From Hymenopellis radicata (taxonomy: Eukaryota; Basidiomycota; Agaricomycetes; Agaricales; Physalacriaceae), in contig JADNRX010000094.1 of assembly GCA_015501595.1 (NCBI GenBank), forward strand, positions 98,983 to 162,982: 64,000 bases of DNA, written 5' to 3'. Numbering within the stretch: position 1 is the first letter of the stretch; each line of letters starts with the position of its first letter. Below are positions 21,860-34,164 of this stretch, piece by piece. Below the pieces are notes generated by a model. The model made no database searches and had not been told where the DNA came from. It saw only the letters and a list, made by a program, of their open reading frames with translations. A program made the position numbers and the translations under genes.

Positions 21860-23064
21860 TTAGTATCCACCCGCTGGAGGATAACCACCCCTTCTTTGTC
21901 CACTCTGCTGGTTGTAATACTGCTGTCCGCTAACACCGCCAACGAGTGAGGCGGCTGTGCCACGAGCGCCGCCTCCGTAACCACCGGCGCCGTGATAGTT
22001 GCTGTCCTCGTCTGGGAAGTCTTGTCCACCGGCCAGTAAGGGATCCTTGACCTCCCACACGGCTGCCTTGCTCCCAACAGAGAATTCGAGGTCCTCTTTC
22101 TGTCAGAAGGTGAGGATATATTTGGAACACGGGAAAAGGCGGACATACGGTGATGGAATCCCAGTACTTGTACACCATCATGACACTGAGGAGGACACAC
22201 AGCTCGGAAAAGAACAGCCCGTCAATGTAGTGCTTGATGGCATCACATATGGTGGTACTGAAAGCAAAGAGGATGACCATGGCAATTGCCCAGAAGGCAG
22301 CTCCGAAGATGATGTCGCCGATGGGCCAGCGGTCCTCAAGCGTCCGCAAAACGAGGATAAGCTGAGAGAGGATGTAGACGGGAACGCAGGCGAGGGGCCA
22401 GATGATATATATGATCCAGAGGGCGGTGGGTTTGGTGAAGGACATGCCGGCAAAGCTTTTGAACGTGGCGATGGCGAAGAAAAAGCCAGCGGCAAACACG
22501 AGGAGGCAGGCAATACGAAGACCCCAGAGTGACTTGGGAGTGCCATCCTCCGCCCACTGGAATCCGACAAATGCGTTGATGAGCAGACAACAGTACGTCG
22601 CTGCTACTAGACCAGTATATATTGCTGCAAACCACTGAAGGAGAATAAGAGCCAATTGAGCAGAAATATTTTCGGGTTCGTACCTCATAAGCAGCATTTG
22701 CCGTCGGTATGATGCCAGAGTCGAGGAACGCGCCAATGAGCTGGATGAGGGCATACATCCAGAAAAAGGTCACAATCTCCTTCCTGCCCACGGCGGTGTA
22801 CTTTGAGCGGATGTGGTATATCATAATCGCGGTCATTATAATAGCCACGATATGGATGAAGCATGTTGCTGCTAGTTGTTAGCGACGGTGACCGCCTCGG
22901 CGACAGAGCAACGACGTACCTGGCTGGAATATGAGCGTCCCGCCCACATCAACGTTGCGACTGTAACAAGTGGGCACAACGCCCTGGTCCGTGCCAACGA
23001 GGGGGCATACAACGAGCGCAGCGGTTTCGCAAAGAGCGTCGAAGGATCCGAATTTCAGGCCCAT
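21860..23064 (-). CDS. chs7: Chitin synthase export chaperone CHS7
   Basis: ER membrane chaperone needed for ER exit of chitin synthase. N-terminus [20 protein letters not shown] with [20 protein letters not shown] matches the family, then [92 protein letters not shown] and [20 protein letters not shown]: seven membrane segments as expected. The C-terminal tail is Gly/Gln/Tyr-rich ([37 protein letters not shown]). Exon 1 ends at a GTACGT donor near 22919. No frame damage. Confidence 0.94.
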
Positions 23065-23321
23065 TTTCGGCGAGGCAAAGAGGGTCTGTTTCCCGAAACT
23101 ATGTCAGGTCGTTACGAGCTCTGGAATCCAAGGTATAAGTAAAGAAAAACGGGAGACGGGGGCAAGGTCGCTGCCCAGAGCGATGATGGTGGCGGGAAGA
23201 GAGGAGGATAATTCAGGTTGCTCAAGTGATGCGCCGATCGGAAGCTCCCACGTTCGTGTCGTATACTGTTACACAAGTAATATTATATAGTGTGTGTATA
23301 CAACCGGTCTCTCTGACTCTC

Positions 23322-25530
23322 TCAGGTCGCCACTTCTGAAAAGTTTTCGATTTTATCAGCTTTGGCCCGGATTCTCTCCCTCACGCTACTATTGCCGGGG
23401 ACAACATCAATCATAGCGAGCGCGCCTTTCACACAAGAAGAAGGATTGATCGCTATTGTCCCATCCAGATTCTACGCGTAGAATATGTGAGCCAGAATTC
23501 GTATCAAAACGCTGCTATTACCTTCACAAATTGTCTCAATCTACTAGGAACGACGAGAACATCTGGAGCATACTCTCCATCGACGACCATAGTCAAGCCA
23601 GCCGAGTGCGTGATATCGAGGTTGATATCACGCGACTCTTCTAGTGGTACGGGGAATACTGGGTAGAAGCTACAAGTCGCATATGAGCAGAGACTCATGC
23701 TAATTCCAGGAGACACTAACCTCCGTTGTTGCAGTAAGTGGCGGCAAGTATTCGCCATTCCATCGACATCCTCCGAAAACTGCGGAACTATAGGATCAAC
23801 TTCAACTCCTTGTATGGTGAGTTCCTGGGTCTTCATATGGTACATCACGTCCGCGCTTGTTACACCAAACTTGATGTCGTTGATGGTAAAATGCGCTGGA
23901 TTCGGGACAAGATGTATTCGCTACGGGTCGTCAGGTGATTGACCAAAGAAAGAGCCTGATGGAAGACTGACTGGATCGCCATTGGTTACTTCAGTTTCAA
24001 ACTCGGCTTGAGGAAACACAGCGTGCGCGCTCACCAAATCACGGACGTTTGGGACTAGAATAGCTATGTGCCCAGGTGATTCGTCCAGCATTGACTTTAA
24101 AGGGTTTATAAACTGTTTCTGAAAGAGTTGCAGAGGTGTCGAGTCCACAGCACCAGCTTCCAGAGATTTGTGCGTTGCGTCAAGAAACGGTCCAATCTTT
24201 CAGGAGCTTGGGTATTGACGCATGGCATATTACAGAGTAGGACGTACCAAGACAACCACTGTCGGTTTCTTCGACTTAATAGCCGACAGCAACGTCTTCC
24301 ATGGCTTGAAAGTGAGATCGCTATCCGATGTATACGGACCACTGCAAATGCAGACGGAAAAGGACGCGTCCATTGAAGCCGGATCTGACTTGGCTGTTGA
24401 CCGCGTTCTTAGTGGAGGAGGCTAAGAAACAATGGGAGTCTGATCCTACGAAACATAAAAGAAAGAAAACGTACTGCAAGAAACTCTGTGACTGAGAACC
24501 AACCACCACCACCGTTCTTTCCTTTCAATGCCACTAAGGCACCAGGGAAAACGCCTAACCCTCCGCTGCCTTTGGCTCCGCCACGAATCTTCACAGATTG
24601 GTCAAAGCGAATGGGAACCATATGCTTGCCAGACCCCATGCTTCGCGCTGTATCAATTAACAGAGTGCTTTCGTCGAGTTTGGAAGATGTGGATTGTTCG
24701 GTATCTTGTGTTATGCGACCAACAACGACAACTTCTTCCTGTAGAATAGATAAGATCAGGCAAAAGACGCATGAAATACAAACGTCGGTGATAGAGGCTG
24801 GATCGCTATTGAGCTCGATCCCATAGTGTTGCTCGATAAGATTACGGAAGTTTTCAATCTGAGTATCCAAGACTATATCCATGAGTTCTGTGTAGGTTCA
24901 CGAGCTATGTTACGCCCTACCTTCGCTTCGTTCCAAAACTTTTTCAAACATGTATCTGTCTGCTCCGCGCATTAGTGTGTTAAGAAGAAAGACGCGTAAT
25001 TGACTCACAAGAGCGACTTTTACGTGTCGCTGCATCATCGCTCGGGCCCTTGAACACAACTTTGGCATCAGGGACCGACGGTATGCCTAGCCCCATATCC
25101 ATTTCCACATCTTCCGACTTCATCTGCACACCCCGAGCCGGCGTTGAAGAATTTCCTGGTCTCCGATTCAAGAAATTGGGCATCCGGTTTGCCGTCGACA
25201 TAACGTGGGCGCCAACGAGCCGTTTCGTCTTTGGGACTTGTTTCCGCTTGTCCGTCAGTTCGCGTTGCAGACTCTGTTTGAGTGTCACGACCGCGTCCAT
25301 GTCAAATGGTCTCCTCGCTTGCGTCTTGAAAGGTGTGTAAAAGTTGGCCGTGGTTGCTTCCCATTTGTAAAAGAGGTCCTCGGGCGAAAGCTCGTAGATT
25401 TTGCACATGTTGATGCCTGACAAGGGTGAGAAAGCGTGAACAGCATAACGTCGAGATACAAACATTCTTCGATGAGCTTTTCATCGAGGTCATCGCCAAA
25501 CCGATCAAGGATCTCTTCTTTGCTAGACAT
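23322..25530 (-). CDS. POL12: DNA polymerase alpha subunit B (POL12)
   Basis: Regulatory B subunit of the primase-polymerase alpha complex that starts DNA synthesis at origins and Okazaki fragments. About ten exons read in frame. N-terminus MSSKEEILDRFGDDLDEKLI then ECINMCKIYELSPEDLFYKW, YRYMFEKVLERSEELMDIV, OB-type domain EEVVVVGRITQDTEQ and GGLGVFPGALVALKGKNGGG, phosphoesterase-like domain SFSVCICSGPYTSDSDLTF, SAIKSKKPTVVVLIGPFLDA, PGHIAILVPNVRDLVSAHAV, FPVPLEESRDINLDITHSAG, VVPSRLRQFVKNLDGTIAIN. All junctions are GT-AG and consistent in phase; it is a useful contrast to the damaged genes nearby. Confidence 0.95.
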
Positions 25531-25799
25531 GATGATGGAGAGTGGGAGAGTCGCGAAGTCACAAACGCGACGTGACAAGAACGTGACTGTGGCACGACCT
25601 GAATATCCTCGATATTCCAAACAGATTTTTGGAGCACTACTAGTACGTAGTGAGAACAACCGTACTGTATTTTTTGTTGTGCAGCTATTGATGCTCTTCT
25701 TAGCCCGTCGGCGCAACCATGGACATGGCCCAAAACAATGATTGCAATTCGAAAACAAGCGACATAACAGTGTAAACAGCACAGCAGGGATCACCTCCA

Positions 25800-27617
25800 T
25801 CATTCAGAATTAGGGCAACTCTCGTCAAAAACCATATTAGCAACAATCAAGTCGTCTTCCCTCATGCGGAGAATGTTCTCGAGTCGTTCCTTCATCTCCG
25901 TCTTGGTCCCAGACGCCAGGATTTTCGGGTTACACGCCGCGTGCGCTGCGAGATTACGCTTTAGAGCCGCTGCGGACAGCTGGCCACAGAGACTCCAACG
26001 ATTGATCAGTGGAGGGCGCAATTTGACAAGATACTTGGAGTCGAGGTCTGCACGAGGTCATCATCAGTTGGCGTTCAAAGAAAGCATCGCAATGACCTAC
26101 TGTCCAGATAATGCTCGCAATGTTCGGGCATCTCAACGTCAATGATACGGCCCTCTTGATTAATAGTATGTGCTAGACGACGCAGACCAATCATGTCAAC
26201 GTTGGTATCAAGGATGGAGAGGTATGTAAGTTTGGTCAGAAGGATAAGGGCGGGAATGGCGTCGTTGTTTACGCTATAATGTGTCAGGCAGATACGAGAG
26301 TTGCGATCTAAACACTCACTCTGGGTTGATGGCGACAGTGAGGTAAGTCAGGGTGCGCTTGAGAGATGTTAGAATATAAATGCTAGAAACGTCTCGATTG
26401 CCAGTTACAAGGATAATCAGTGAGAAAACCTCACGCTTCGTTGCCAATTCCAGTGTTATCGAGATACAAGACAGAAAGTCTAGGCAGATGTTGTATGTGT
26501 ACCAAGTCAAAGTCCTGGATTTGAGTACCGGTGAAAGATAGCTGTGTAAGGAAAATGAAGCTATTCGGCCTGCTGAACACTAGAGTAGAGTCAGCTACGA
26601 ATTTACGATAAAGTGCAATCCTGACCAGTGAGAACATCTTTCGCATCGATGTTGAGTCCATCTTCATCCTCCAGAGAGTTACTGAGCGAAAGGCTGCGAA
26701 TTTCGGATGTCCGCAGGATCGACATAACGCGAAGATTGAGAAAGCCAAATTCTGCCAGATAGTCGGCAACGCCTTGATGGGTACTGGGAGACAACGAAGA
26801 GAGTCTCTTTTTCAATCGGATTCCAGGTAGAAGCGCGTCTAGTTTCTCAATGAGGATATTCAATCCACGGGGTGATTCCGGTCCTATCGACGGTCCATAC
26901 AAGAAGTCTACACACGTCAGTAAAAGACAGGTATGAGAAAAAACGACCCAAGTACCTTCTAGTGTTCTGATCTTTTCCAATAGCTTATCCTCTAAACTCA
27001 GATGTTCCTTGTTGTATTCCACGTTCGCAGTAGGCGGAGAACAGTCAACTCCAAGCGCTTTACTGAAATCGATAGGGCAGATGAGTGAGGCTTCCTCTTC
27101 AGGCTCGTCAAGGGAGATACTAAGGGTCTTTGCGAGTTTGAGTGGGCGGTGAAGAGCATCCTTGGAGGACAATTTGCGCTTCAAACGCGGACGGTGGTTT
27201 ATCGACACAGCAACGGGCGATTTTCGACTATTGAAAGATACTGATGCAGATGATAGGGAGGATGAAGAGGAGTCGGACACCGCCCATGAGGGCTGCTTGA
27301 GTACGTCTCCGTCGAACGCGAAATTGAACGGGAGTGCATTCGTCTGACTGCGTGTTTTTCGAATAGGTTGCGGGGCGTGTTTGGCGTCATGTATTAGGGA
27401 CTTGCAAAGCAAACGCGAGAACGAGGAAACGACGACTTTGGCGTCAAACTTCAATTGCGAACGGCGATGGGAAGAGCGGCGGTGGACGATATTTGCTTTG
27501 GCGCGACCTGCGCGGAACTGATCTCTGAAGGCTGTTCAAGTAGGAGGCTGCGGGGACAGCAGGGCAGTATAGCGGATTCTGCGCATCGATTGCCGGAGCG
27601 GCGGGCAGGTAAGGCAT
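25800..27617 (-). CDS. Leucine-rich-repeat protein with SAP-like C-terminus, uncharacterised
   Basis: I do not recognise this protein by name. The N-terminal half is Ser/Arg/Lys-rich ([20 protein letters not shown]), suggesting a nuclear, disordered region. The middle has leucine-rich repeats: [58 protein letters not shown]. The C-terminus reads [20 protein letters not shown] then [19 protein letters not shown], which resembles a SAP DNA-binding helix pair. The 5' end is uncertain: an upstream frame ([21 protein letters not shown] near 27617) switches to the main frame near 27524-27535 without an intron, so either a one-base error or a missed exon lies there. Confidence 0.65.
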
Positions 27618-28150
27618 CTCGACAGTCGTGGTGAAGAGCAAGGTGATCGCGGTGGCTGTGCTACAGAATGCTCGCGGGCCGGGAGACGTAACGTCAACTC
27701 GAACTTCAGCCTCCAGGACGTTCAGCAGGCCAGTTCTGTATATATACATAGAACAAATCAATGGTAACACGTACCGTCCGAGATAACTAACTATATCCTT
27801 GACAGGTGCTCAGAGGCTTCCTTTCCTTGGGCACCACGTCGATAACGAACAAGACCTGGAGCTTGTCGCCCAAGAGGTATAGAGAAATGGCAGTATATTC
27901 CTTCTGACGACACTCTTTGACATGCTCTGTAGCGCGGAAGGGAACCATAAGCATTCTCGACAGGAGAGAGTACTAGGAGAGTCGGGCAGGTTTTATTTAG
28001 GCGGTCATGAAGAAGAGAAGTCCCGTGGGGCGAGTATGGACACTTGGGGTAGAGCGTACCGTGACCTGTGATATTTGGGGCTTTGGCCTGAGACGATCTG
28101 CACTGTTCGAGCAGAGCGTGGTCCGTCGTGATCCTGATCCGTTCAAGTCG

Positions 28151-28158
28151 TATAAAAG
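28151..28158 (+). promoter_or_regulatory. TATA box of the sugar transporter gene
   Basis: TATAAAAG about 100 bp upstream of the ATG at 28257. Position fits a fungal core promoter with a moderate leader. Confidence 0.55.
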
Positions 28159-28256
28159 CGGTCACTTCCAGCTCTTCCCTCAGTGGATCCGAGGACTTTT
28201 TCGCTTCTACTTCTCCACACCCAAACTCGCCCTTCAGACTATCGTACACGAGGAGT

Positions 28257-30425
28257 ATGGCTGGTGGCGCTGTCGCGAACGCGGGGGCTGGTGGATTCAG
28301 CCATCTCATTGACCCCAGGAGGACATGGTACAATAACAGAAGGTATTTGTTTGCTGTTTTCATTGAGAGTGAAAGAATTAAACATCTTACAGACTAATCG
28401 CTCTCAACGGTTGGATTGTACTTTTGTACGTCCTGGGCGACGCGTTCTTCTTCGATCTAGAGTCATAACCTTCTTCAGTCTCATCACCGCGTCCACTAAT
28501 GGCTACGATGGGAGTATGATGAATGGATTGCAGTCGGTTACGCAGTGGGCGGAATACTTTGACCATCCTTCAGGAGGAAAACTTGGTCTCCTGAATGCCA
28601 TCCAGGTACTAATGTGCGACATGCCGAAATCCTAATATCCTGATGCTCAGCGCATGCAGCACATTGGCTCCCTGGCTGCATATCCCTTCGCCCCATACGT
28701 ATCTGATGGAATTGGACGCAGGAGAACGATAGCTTTAGGTGCATTTCTTATGCTTGTGGCTACGGCCATTCAAACCGCAGCACAATCTGTTGGCATGTTC
28801 ATCGGTGCCCGGTAAGTACTCGCATACCATAGCCTCTCAAGGTCCACGAACACTGACTATCACGCGATAGCTTCCTTATTGGCTTTGGACTGACATTTGC
28901 CGGTACATTTTTTGATCAACCAAACTCGCCCACCTGACCATGTCTGTTTCAAAGGTAACTCAGCCCCCATGTTGGTCACCGAAATATCATACCCGACGTA
29001 TCGCGCCCCCTTGACATCCGCCTACAACTCTCTTTGGTATTCGGGTGCTATTATGTGCGTACTGTTAACTCACTTTCACGCCACCCTGACATGTAGTCTT
29101 GTAGCGCTGCGTGGACAACTTATGGGACGTTCAAGATCAATAATACATGGTCGTGGAGAGTTCCCTCGGCGTTGCAAGCGCTGCCCTCCCTCTTCCAGGT
29201 CGTCTTGATTTGGTGGGCACCAGAGTCTCCTCGATGGTTGGTCAGCAAAGGGAGAGAGGAAGAAGCACTTGAGGTTCTCGCATATTATCACGCTGATGGT
29301 AACCGGTACGTTTCACGCCCTCATCTTATCCGGCAGTGTACTCATACAGAGCGTTCCCCAGTGACGATCCGTTAGTACAGTTCGAGATCCAGGAAATCAA
29401 GGCCGCCATCGACTTTGATCGTAATGTTGCTGCGAATGTGGGTTGGAAGGCCTTGATCAAAACGGTCGGAAATCGGAAACGTATGAACATTATCATCGCA
29501 ATAGCATTCTTCTCGCAGTGGTCCGGGAATGGTATTGCCTCCTACTACCTCAACAAGATCCTCACGGCTATCGATATCACCGATTCGACGACGCAGGTTG
29601 GTGCATCTACTATATGGCGCGCGCGTGTATCTAACGTAGGTCTATAGCTGCTCATCAATGGTATACTCCAGATATGGAACTTGGCATGGGCTCTCCTCGC
29701 TTCGTTCCTCGTCGACAGAGCTGGTCGACGTCTACTCTTCCTACTATCAAGCGTCGGCATGTTCATTTTCTTCAGTGCCCAGACCGTTTGCTTTGGTGTG
29801 TTCTCTGAGAAGGGAACTCCCGGCGCGGCTCATGGACTTCTTGCATTCATGTTCCTGTTTTATGCTGCATATGAGTACGTCTTGGCGTTCGAACTTTTCC
29901 TTGCACTGACAGCTGACTTCAATTACGCAGCATTGCTTTCTCGCCATTGATCGTATCTTATACGGTTGAAATTCTGCCCTATCCGCTCCGTGCCAAGGGT
30001 CTGACCGTGTTCAGCTTTACGTTGTCATTGGCGCTGATCTTCAATCAATATGTGAATCCGGTCGCACTGGATAACATTGGCTGGAAGTACTACGTATGCA
30101 ATTCACCATATTCTTTCTTGGGGACCCATCTGATCTCCGTCTGAGATTGTGTATGTTGTCTGGCTCTTCTGCGAATGCGTCTTCCTGTTCTTCTGTGAGT
30201 ATCAACATCGCGGTCGGAGTATGCGTCTCACCTCTCTTGCCTGTAGTCGTCGTCGAGACAAAGAGCCTGTCTCTCGAGGAAACCGCTGCCCTCTTCGACG
30301 GACCTGATGCTGCTCGAGAGCTACAAGCTAATGCTCAGACCGAAGCCGGGTTGAGTCCCAAAGAGAAGGTTTCCCAGAAACATTCGCTCGATGAGGTTGT
30401 TTCGCCAGACCTGCATAAGTCGTGA
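28257..30425 (+). CDS. MFS sugar transporter (lactose permease/hexose type)
   Basis: Twelve-span plasma-membrane sugar/H+ symporter. About eleven exons. Visible: TASTNGYDGSMMNGLQSV in TM1, DGIGRRRTIALGAFLM (loop 2-3 motif), GAR..FLIGFGLTFAGNSAPM, ISYPTYRAPLTSAYNSLWYS, WAPESPRWLVSKGREEEALE (the PESPRWL sugar-porter signature), FFSQWSGNGIASYYLNKILT, DRAGRRLLFLLSSVGM (repeat of the GRR loop), YTVEILPYPLRAKGLTVFSF, and a C-terminal tail with VETKSLSLEETAALFDG, the PETKG-equivalent. Sequence type suggests disaccharide or hexose import; substrate cannot be told. No frame break noticed. Confidence 0.9.
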
Positions 30426-31744
30426 AGCATGGACGATTACGTATTTTTTTTTCTTGCATTCGGCTTACAGTTCGTTCTCTATCTCCCAGTGTACCGAGTA
30501 TTATATCTCACCCTCATCAATTACACAGCACGGAGCACGGAAGAGTGTCGGACGCTAGCGCACATTCAACTTAGTAACTACCGTCTACTTCTCACGACAA
30601 GACAGTGGTACTGTAAGGCACCTCCAGACAAATGCAGGAGCACCTCCCATAGTTGTCTTGAAGGATAGGAGACAGACCTCCAACAGGCCAAACTCATAAG
30701 ACGACAACTTGTATACAGCACTACATTTTTACATCTGCGGACCTCGGGGCCTAAGTACTTATGGCGTTGCCTAAATCCTGACTCCAGACTTGAATCATCC
30801 CGAGAATCGCACGGTCTGGGGCTTCGTCTGGGGTTAAACAGCCTCGTCTCCAAAATGTCGGCATCTCATGATAGTCTAGCTCTCTCCAGACGACGCCCAA
30901 CCATCTTGCGGTCCAGATCATCTTTCCGATACCACCCGATCATCTTTTTCACTGAGTGCTAGAACGCGCCGCTGCTCCTAGACCTCTTCGTCTTTCACCC
31001 TATATAAACATGATACACGTCGATGGCTATCATACAGGTCAAAATCCCCACTGATCCACATAACGTCAAAACTAAAGTAGCACCTTCAGGTATAAGAGCC
31101 TTTCCCATGTGTTGACACAAACGAAACTGACCACCTTCTGCAGTCATTATGAATCCCATTACCCGCCACCTTTGGACTATCATACTTATTGCCTCCGGCG
31201 AGACAAAGCCTACCACAAAGCGTTCATAACCAGGTATGTCACCCCCAGCCTGTCCGCCTCACTTTGTCGATTCTTACGCCTCTTTCCTAGCTTGCCGGTA
31301 ATATGCGCTAATATCAACATCACCACTGAATCATATTTATCATCATGGTATGTAGCGGTTCATCGCTTGGGTGCTCACATTCTGATGTCCACTTTAGTAC
31401 CAACCTTGGTACCAACACAATATCTGCTGCGTTGCCCCCCCAACTTTGTACCCTGTACCCCCCAGACCCTCGTCATGTACTACTATTAATTAAAGCGAAT
31501 ATACCCGCATTCCACTCTTAAGTTTGAACGATGGTATCTCATTCGAGCCCACCTTGAAACCACTGAAAAAAACGCTGCTACATCTCGGACGATCATGAAG
31601 GAGGCGCTGGCTGCTCCCGTAGAAAGGGCTATTGAGTTGACCGCAAGCACTTCATTTTTGTACAAGACGATCGAAAAGTACAGTTTATTTGTCTACACTC
31701 CTTCCACCCTTTTAGTTTGTCCCGCATTATTAACGGGTTTTCTA
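30426..31744. other. Intergenic stretch, no gene seen
   Basis: About 1.3 kb between the sugar transporter stop and the deoxyhypusine hydroxylase stop. Only short reading frames occur, none with domain features or splice-joined partners. A short GGTACCAA palindromic repeat occurs near 31395-31415 and a run of seven C near 31435-31441. Confidence 0.6.
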
Positions 31745-32985
31745 TCACGCAGCAGCAGCCACAGTATCCAGCCCGTTGGCATATTGAATTCCCCGAGTTT
31801 TCGTGCTATCATAGCTTCAACGGAAAAACACATCTGTACAAACGAATTACACACCTCCCACATATCAATGGCAACTTGACAACTCTCGCGAACTACACGA
31901 GGAGCGTCTTGCCGTGTCATCCATTCTCGTAGAACGGGAAGGGCTTCTGGCGTAGCGATACCACCCAGAGCCTCGGCTGCCTCATGGCGGACCATTTCAG
32001 ACTCATTCGAGTCCTTCAAAACGTCGATGAGGCATGGACTGAATGTGGCGACAGTAATTGACCAAAGACGAACGCAATTTCGTGTCTGAGTTTTAATAAA
32101 CAATCGCCCAATTGAAACGAGGAAACACCTACTTGAACAGCGCACTATCATCGTAAAAGCCTGCTGCAAGAGCATCCACAGCAGCTGATGTGCCAATATT
32201 GCGAAGGGCGAACATGGCTCGGTACCGAACGAAAAGAGGAAGATTTCTGTCAAGTAGTTTATTCTTCAGATCTTCAATGTTTGAGTCAGAGAGATCCTCC
32301 GGCTTGAGTGCGCCTGACAGGAGACCACTAGTAGGCGGTGCGGGGTCGATTGACGTGTAGACACTAAAACGCAAGTGAGCAACTGAGGATACTGCAAAGC
32401 AGGGAGTACAAACGGAATGTTGTCTTCCTTCTTTGTCTCCGCACGGTGTCGTTTACCCTCCTCCGAGTTGTCCCATTCGATCCTGGCAATAGCAATCTCG
32501 CAGGTGTCCCGTACGCTTTCGTTGTCGTCGGAAAGATATTGTTTTAAAATGGGAACGGATGTAGCTGAAGATATCGCGCCCATCGCTTCAGCGGCCTGAC
32601 TCGTGAGATCTGAGTGTCAAGAACGGTGGATCGAAAAGGATGGCACCTCATGTCGGACCATCGGATCCTCTGCTGTATTGGCCAGAACAGATTCAAGCAT
32701 TGGCAGAGCAGTCGTACTTTGGATTTGTCCAAGACAGTAGGCCAGTTCATGCTTCAACAAGGCAGATTCATCCTGGAATCCTGTAGGCCAAATGAGATCA
32801 AATGACTGGTGAGGGAGATGATGCGAGGACGAGCCTTTGGATATTATCTGAATGGCTTCCTCGGACTTGAACGATTTCAGGGTAAAGAGGGCTCGAAATC
32901 GATTATGAAGAAGAACATTTCCGGACGTGTTGAGCAGGACGTCTTCGAGATTTTTGAGCTCGGCGGGGGATACAGTGACGGCCAT
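31745..32985 (-). CDS. lia1: Deoxyhypusine hydroxylase (HEAT-repeat), one-base break near C-terminus
   Basis: Iron-dependent enzyme that completes hypusine on eIF5A. HEAT-repeat pairs with the metal His-Glu motifs are visible: LLKHELAYCLGQIQSTTALP, MVRHEAAEAMGAISSATSVP, VRYRAMFALRNIGTSAAVDA, LFKHEIAFVFGQL, EMVRHEAAEALGGIATPEAL. All four HE motifs (KHE, RHE, KHE, RHE) are present. Start MAVTVSPAELKNLEDVLL. The last exon gives HENS-GIQYANGLDTVAAAA, matching the family ending, only if one G of the run at 31791-31794 is skipped; otherwise translation runs on with an unrelated tail. Only 60 bp separate its ATG from MRT4's ATG. Confidence 0.92.
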
Positions 32986-33045
32986 GATCAAGAAATTTGC
33001 AGTTGCTAAATATAGCACACACTTTGCTTCCTCCATCCATCCATC
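32986..33045. promoter_or_regulatory. 60-bp divergent promoter of lia1 and MRT4
   Basis: The whole gap between two start codons is 60 bp. It contains TATATTTAGCAACT on the minus-strand side. Both genes serve translation, so shared control is likely but inferred. Confidence 0.6.
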
Positions 33046-34000
33046 ATGCCCAAGTCAAAGCGTTCCAAAGTCGGTGCGTATACAAATCATTTGACAACTT
33101 TGACGTCTGACTTTTTCTCAGTATCTCTCACCAAGGTCGCCAAAAAGACCAGAGACCAAAAAAATGCCATGATGCAAGAGGTCGGCATAACGATCCTTTA
33201 CGCCCACACACCCCGATTGAACACCATTTTATAAGGTGCAAAATAATGCCGAAAAATGGCAGTACTGCTGGCTATTCGAAGTCGGAGCAATGCGTAATTC
33301 CCATCTAAAAACCGTACGGAATTTGTGGAAAGAGTACGTCCTCTTGTTTTCTTTGGAACTGGAAAAATAACCCAACGGATGTCACAGTTCTGCACGGATA
33401 TTCTTCGGGCGCGGGGCAGTCATGGCGAAGGCATTGGGACTTTCACCAGAGGAGGAGCACAAACCAGGGATCCACAAGCTCGCCCAAGTGCGTCGATCAG
33501 CATTTTCTTATATACTTACGATCGGCTAACTGGTCTTTTAGCAAATAAAAGGCCAAGTCGGCATACTGTTCACCAACACCGAGCCGAAGGAAGTCATGGA
33601 ATGGTTCGCAGACTTCAAACAGCCCGATTTCGCAAGAGCAGGCAACATCGCGAGCCGAACTGTTGTCCTCCCTGTTGGTCCCGTCATGCGCCATCACTCC
33701 GATCCCCCAGAACCGTTCCCGCATAATGAAGACCCGCAACTACGCAAGCTCGGTCTGGCCACGACGATGAATCGCGGTGTACCGACACTAACAACTGCGC
33801 ACAAGCTATGCGAGAAGGGCAAGACGCTTTCCAGTGAGCAAGCTCAACTGCTGAAGCTGACTGGTGAAAAAATGGTGGTCTTCCGCGTGGCTTTGTTGGC
33901 ACGGTGGGACGCGGCTACTGGTGACATTACACAGATGCCACGCGAATCGCTCCCTACGGACGGTGGTGTTGGCGACGACGACGACGTTATGAGTGAGTAG
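33046..34000 (+). CDS. MRT4: Ribosome assembly factor MRT4
   Basis: P0-like nuclear factor that holds the stalk site on pre-60S ribosomes until P0 replaces it. Five exons. N-terminus MPKSKRSKVVSLTKVAKKTR then DQKNAMMQEVQNNAEKWQYC, a standard MRT4/P0 start. Further on: LFEVGAMRNSHLKTVRNLWK, ARIFFGRGAVMAKALG, GIHKLAQQIKGQVGILFTNT, DFARAGNIASRTVVLPVGPV, and RKLGLATTMNRGVPTLTTAH. It ends with an acidic DDDDVMSE and lacks the P0 stalk-binding tail, as MRT4 should. Intact. Confidence 0.94.
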
Positions 34001-34164
34001 GAGTGTTGTACGATCTATCTTGTATTATCTGCTAGAATGGTTACCTGTTCATGAAGCCCATCTTAGTGTTGACGCCTGGTGAATGCAATTCCATGATATG
34101 ATTGAGATCCACGATGTACAGTTCCAGTGTAATTCTACGATTCATTGTAATGGGAAGAGATAAA

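Noticed and set aside
31090..31500. Plus-strand frame of 126 codons
   Set aside because: Compositionally random, no motif, lies in a stretch with no other coding signal.
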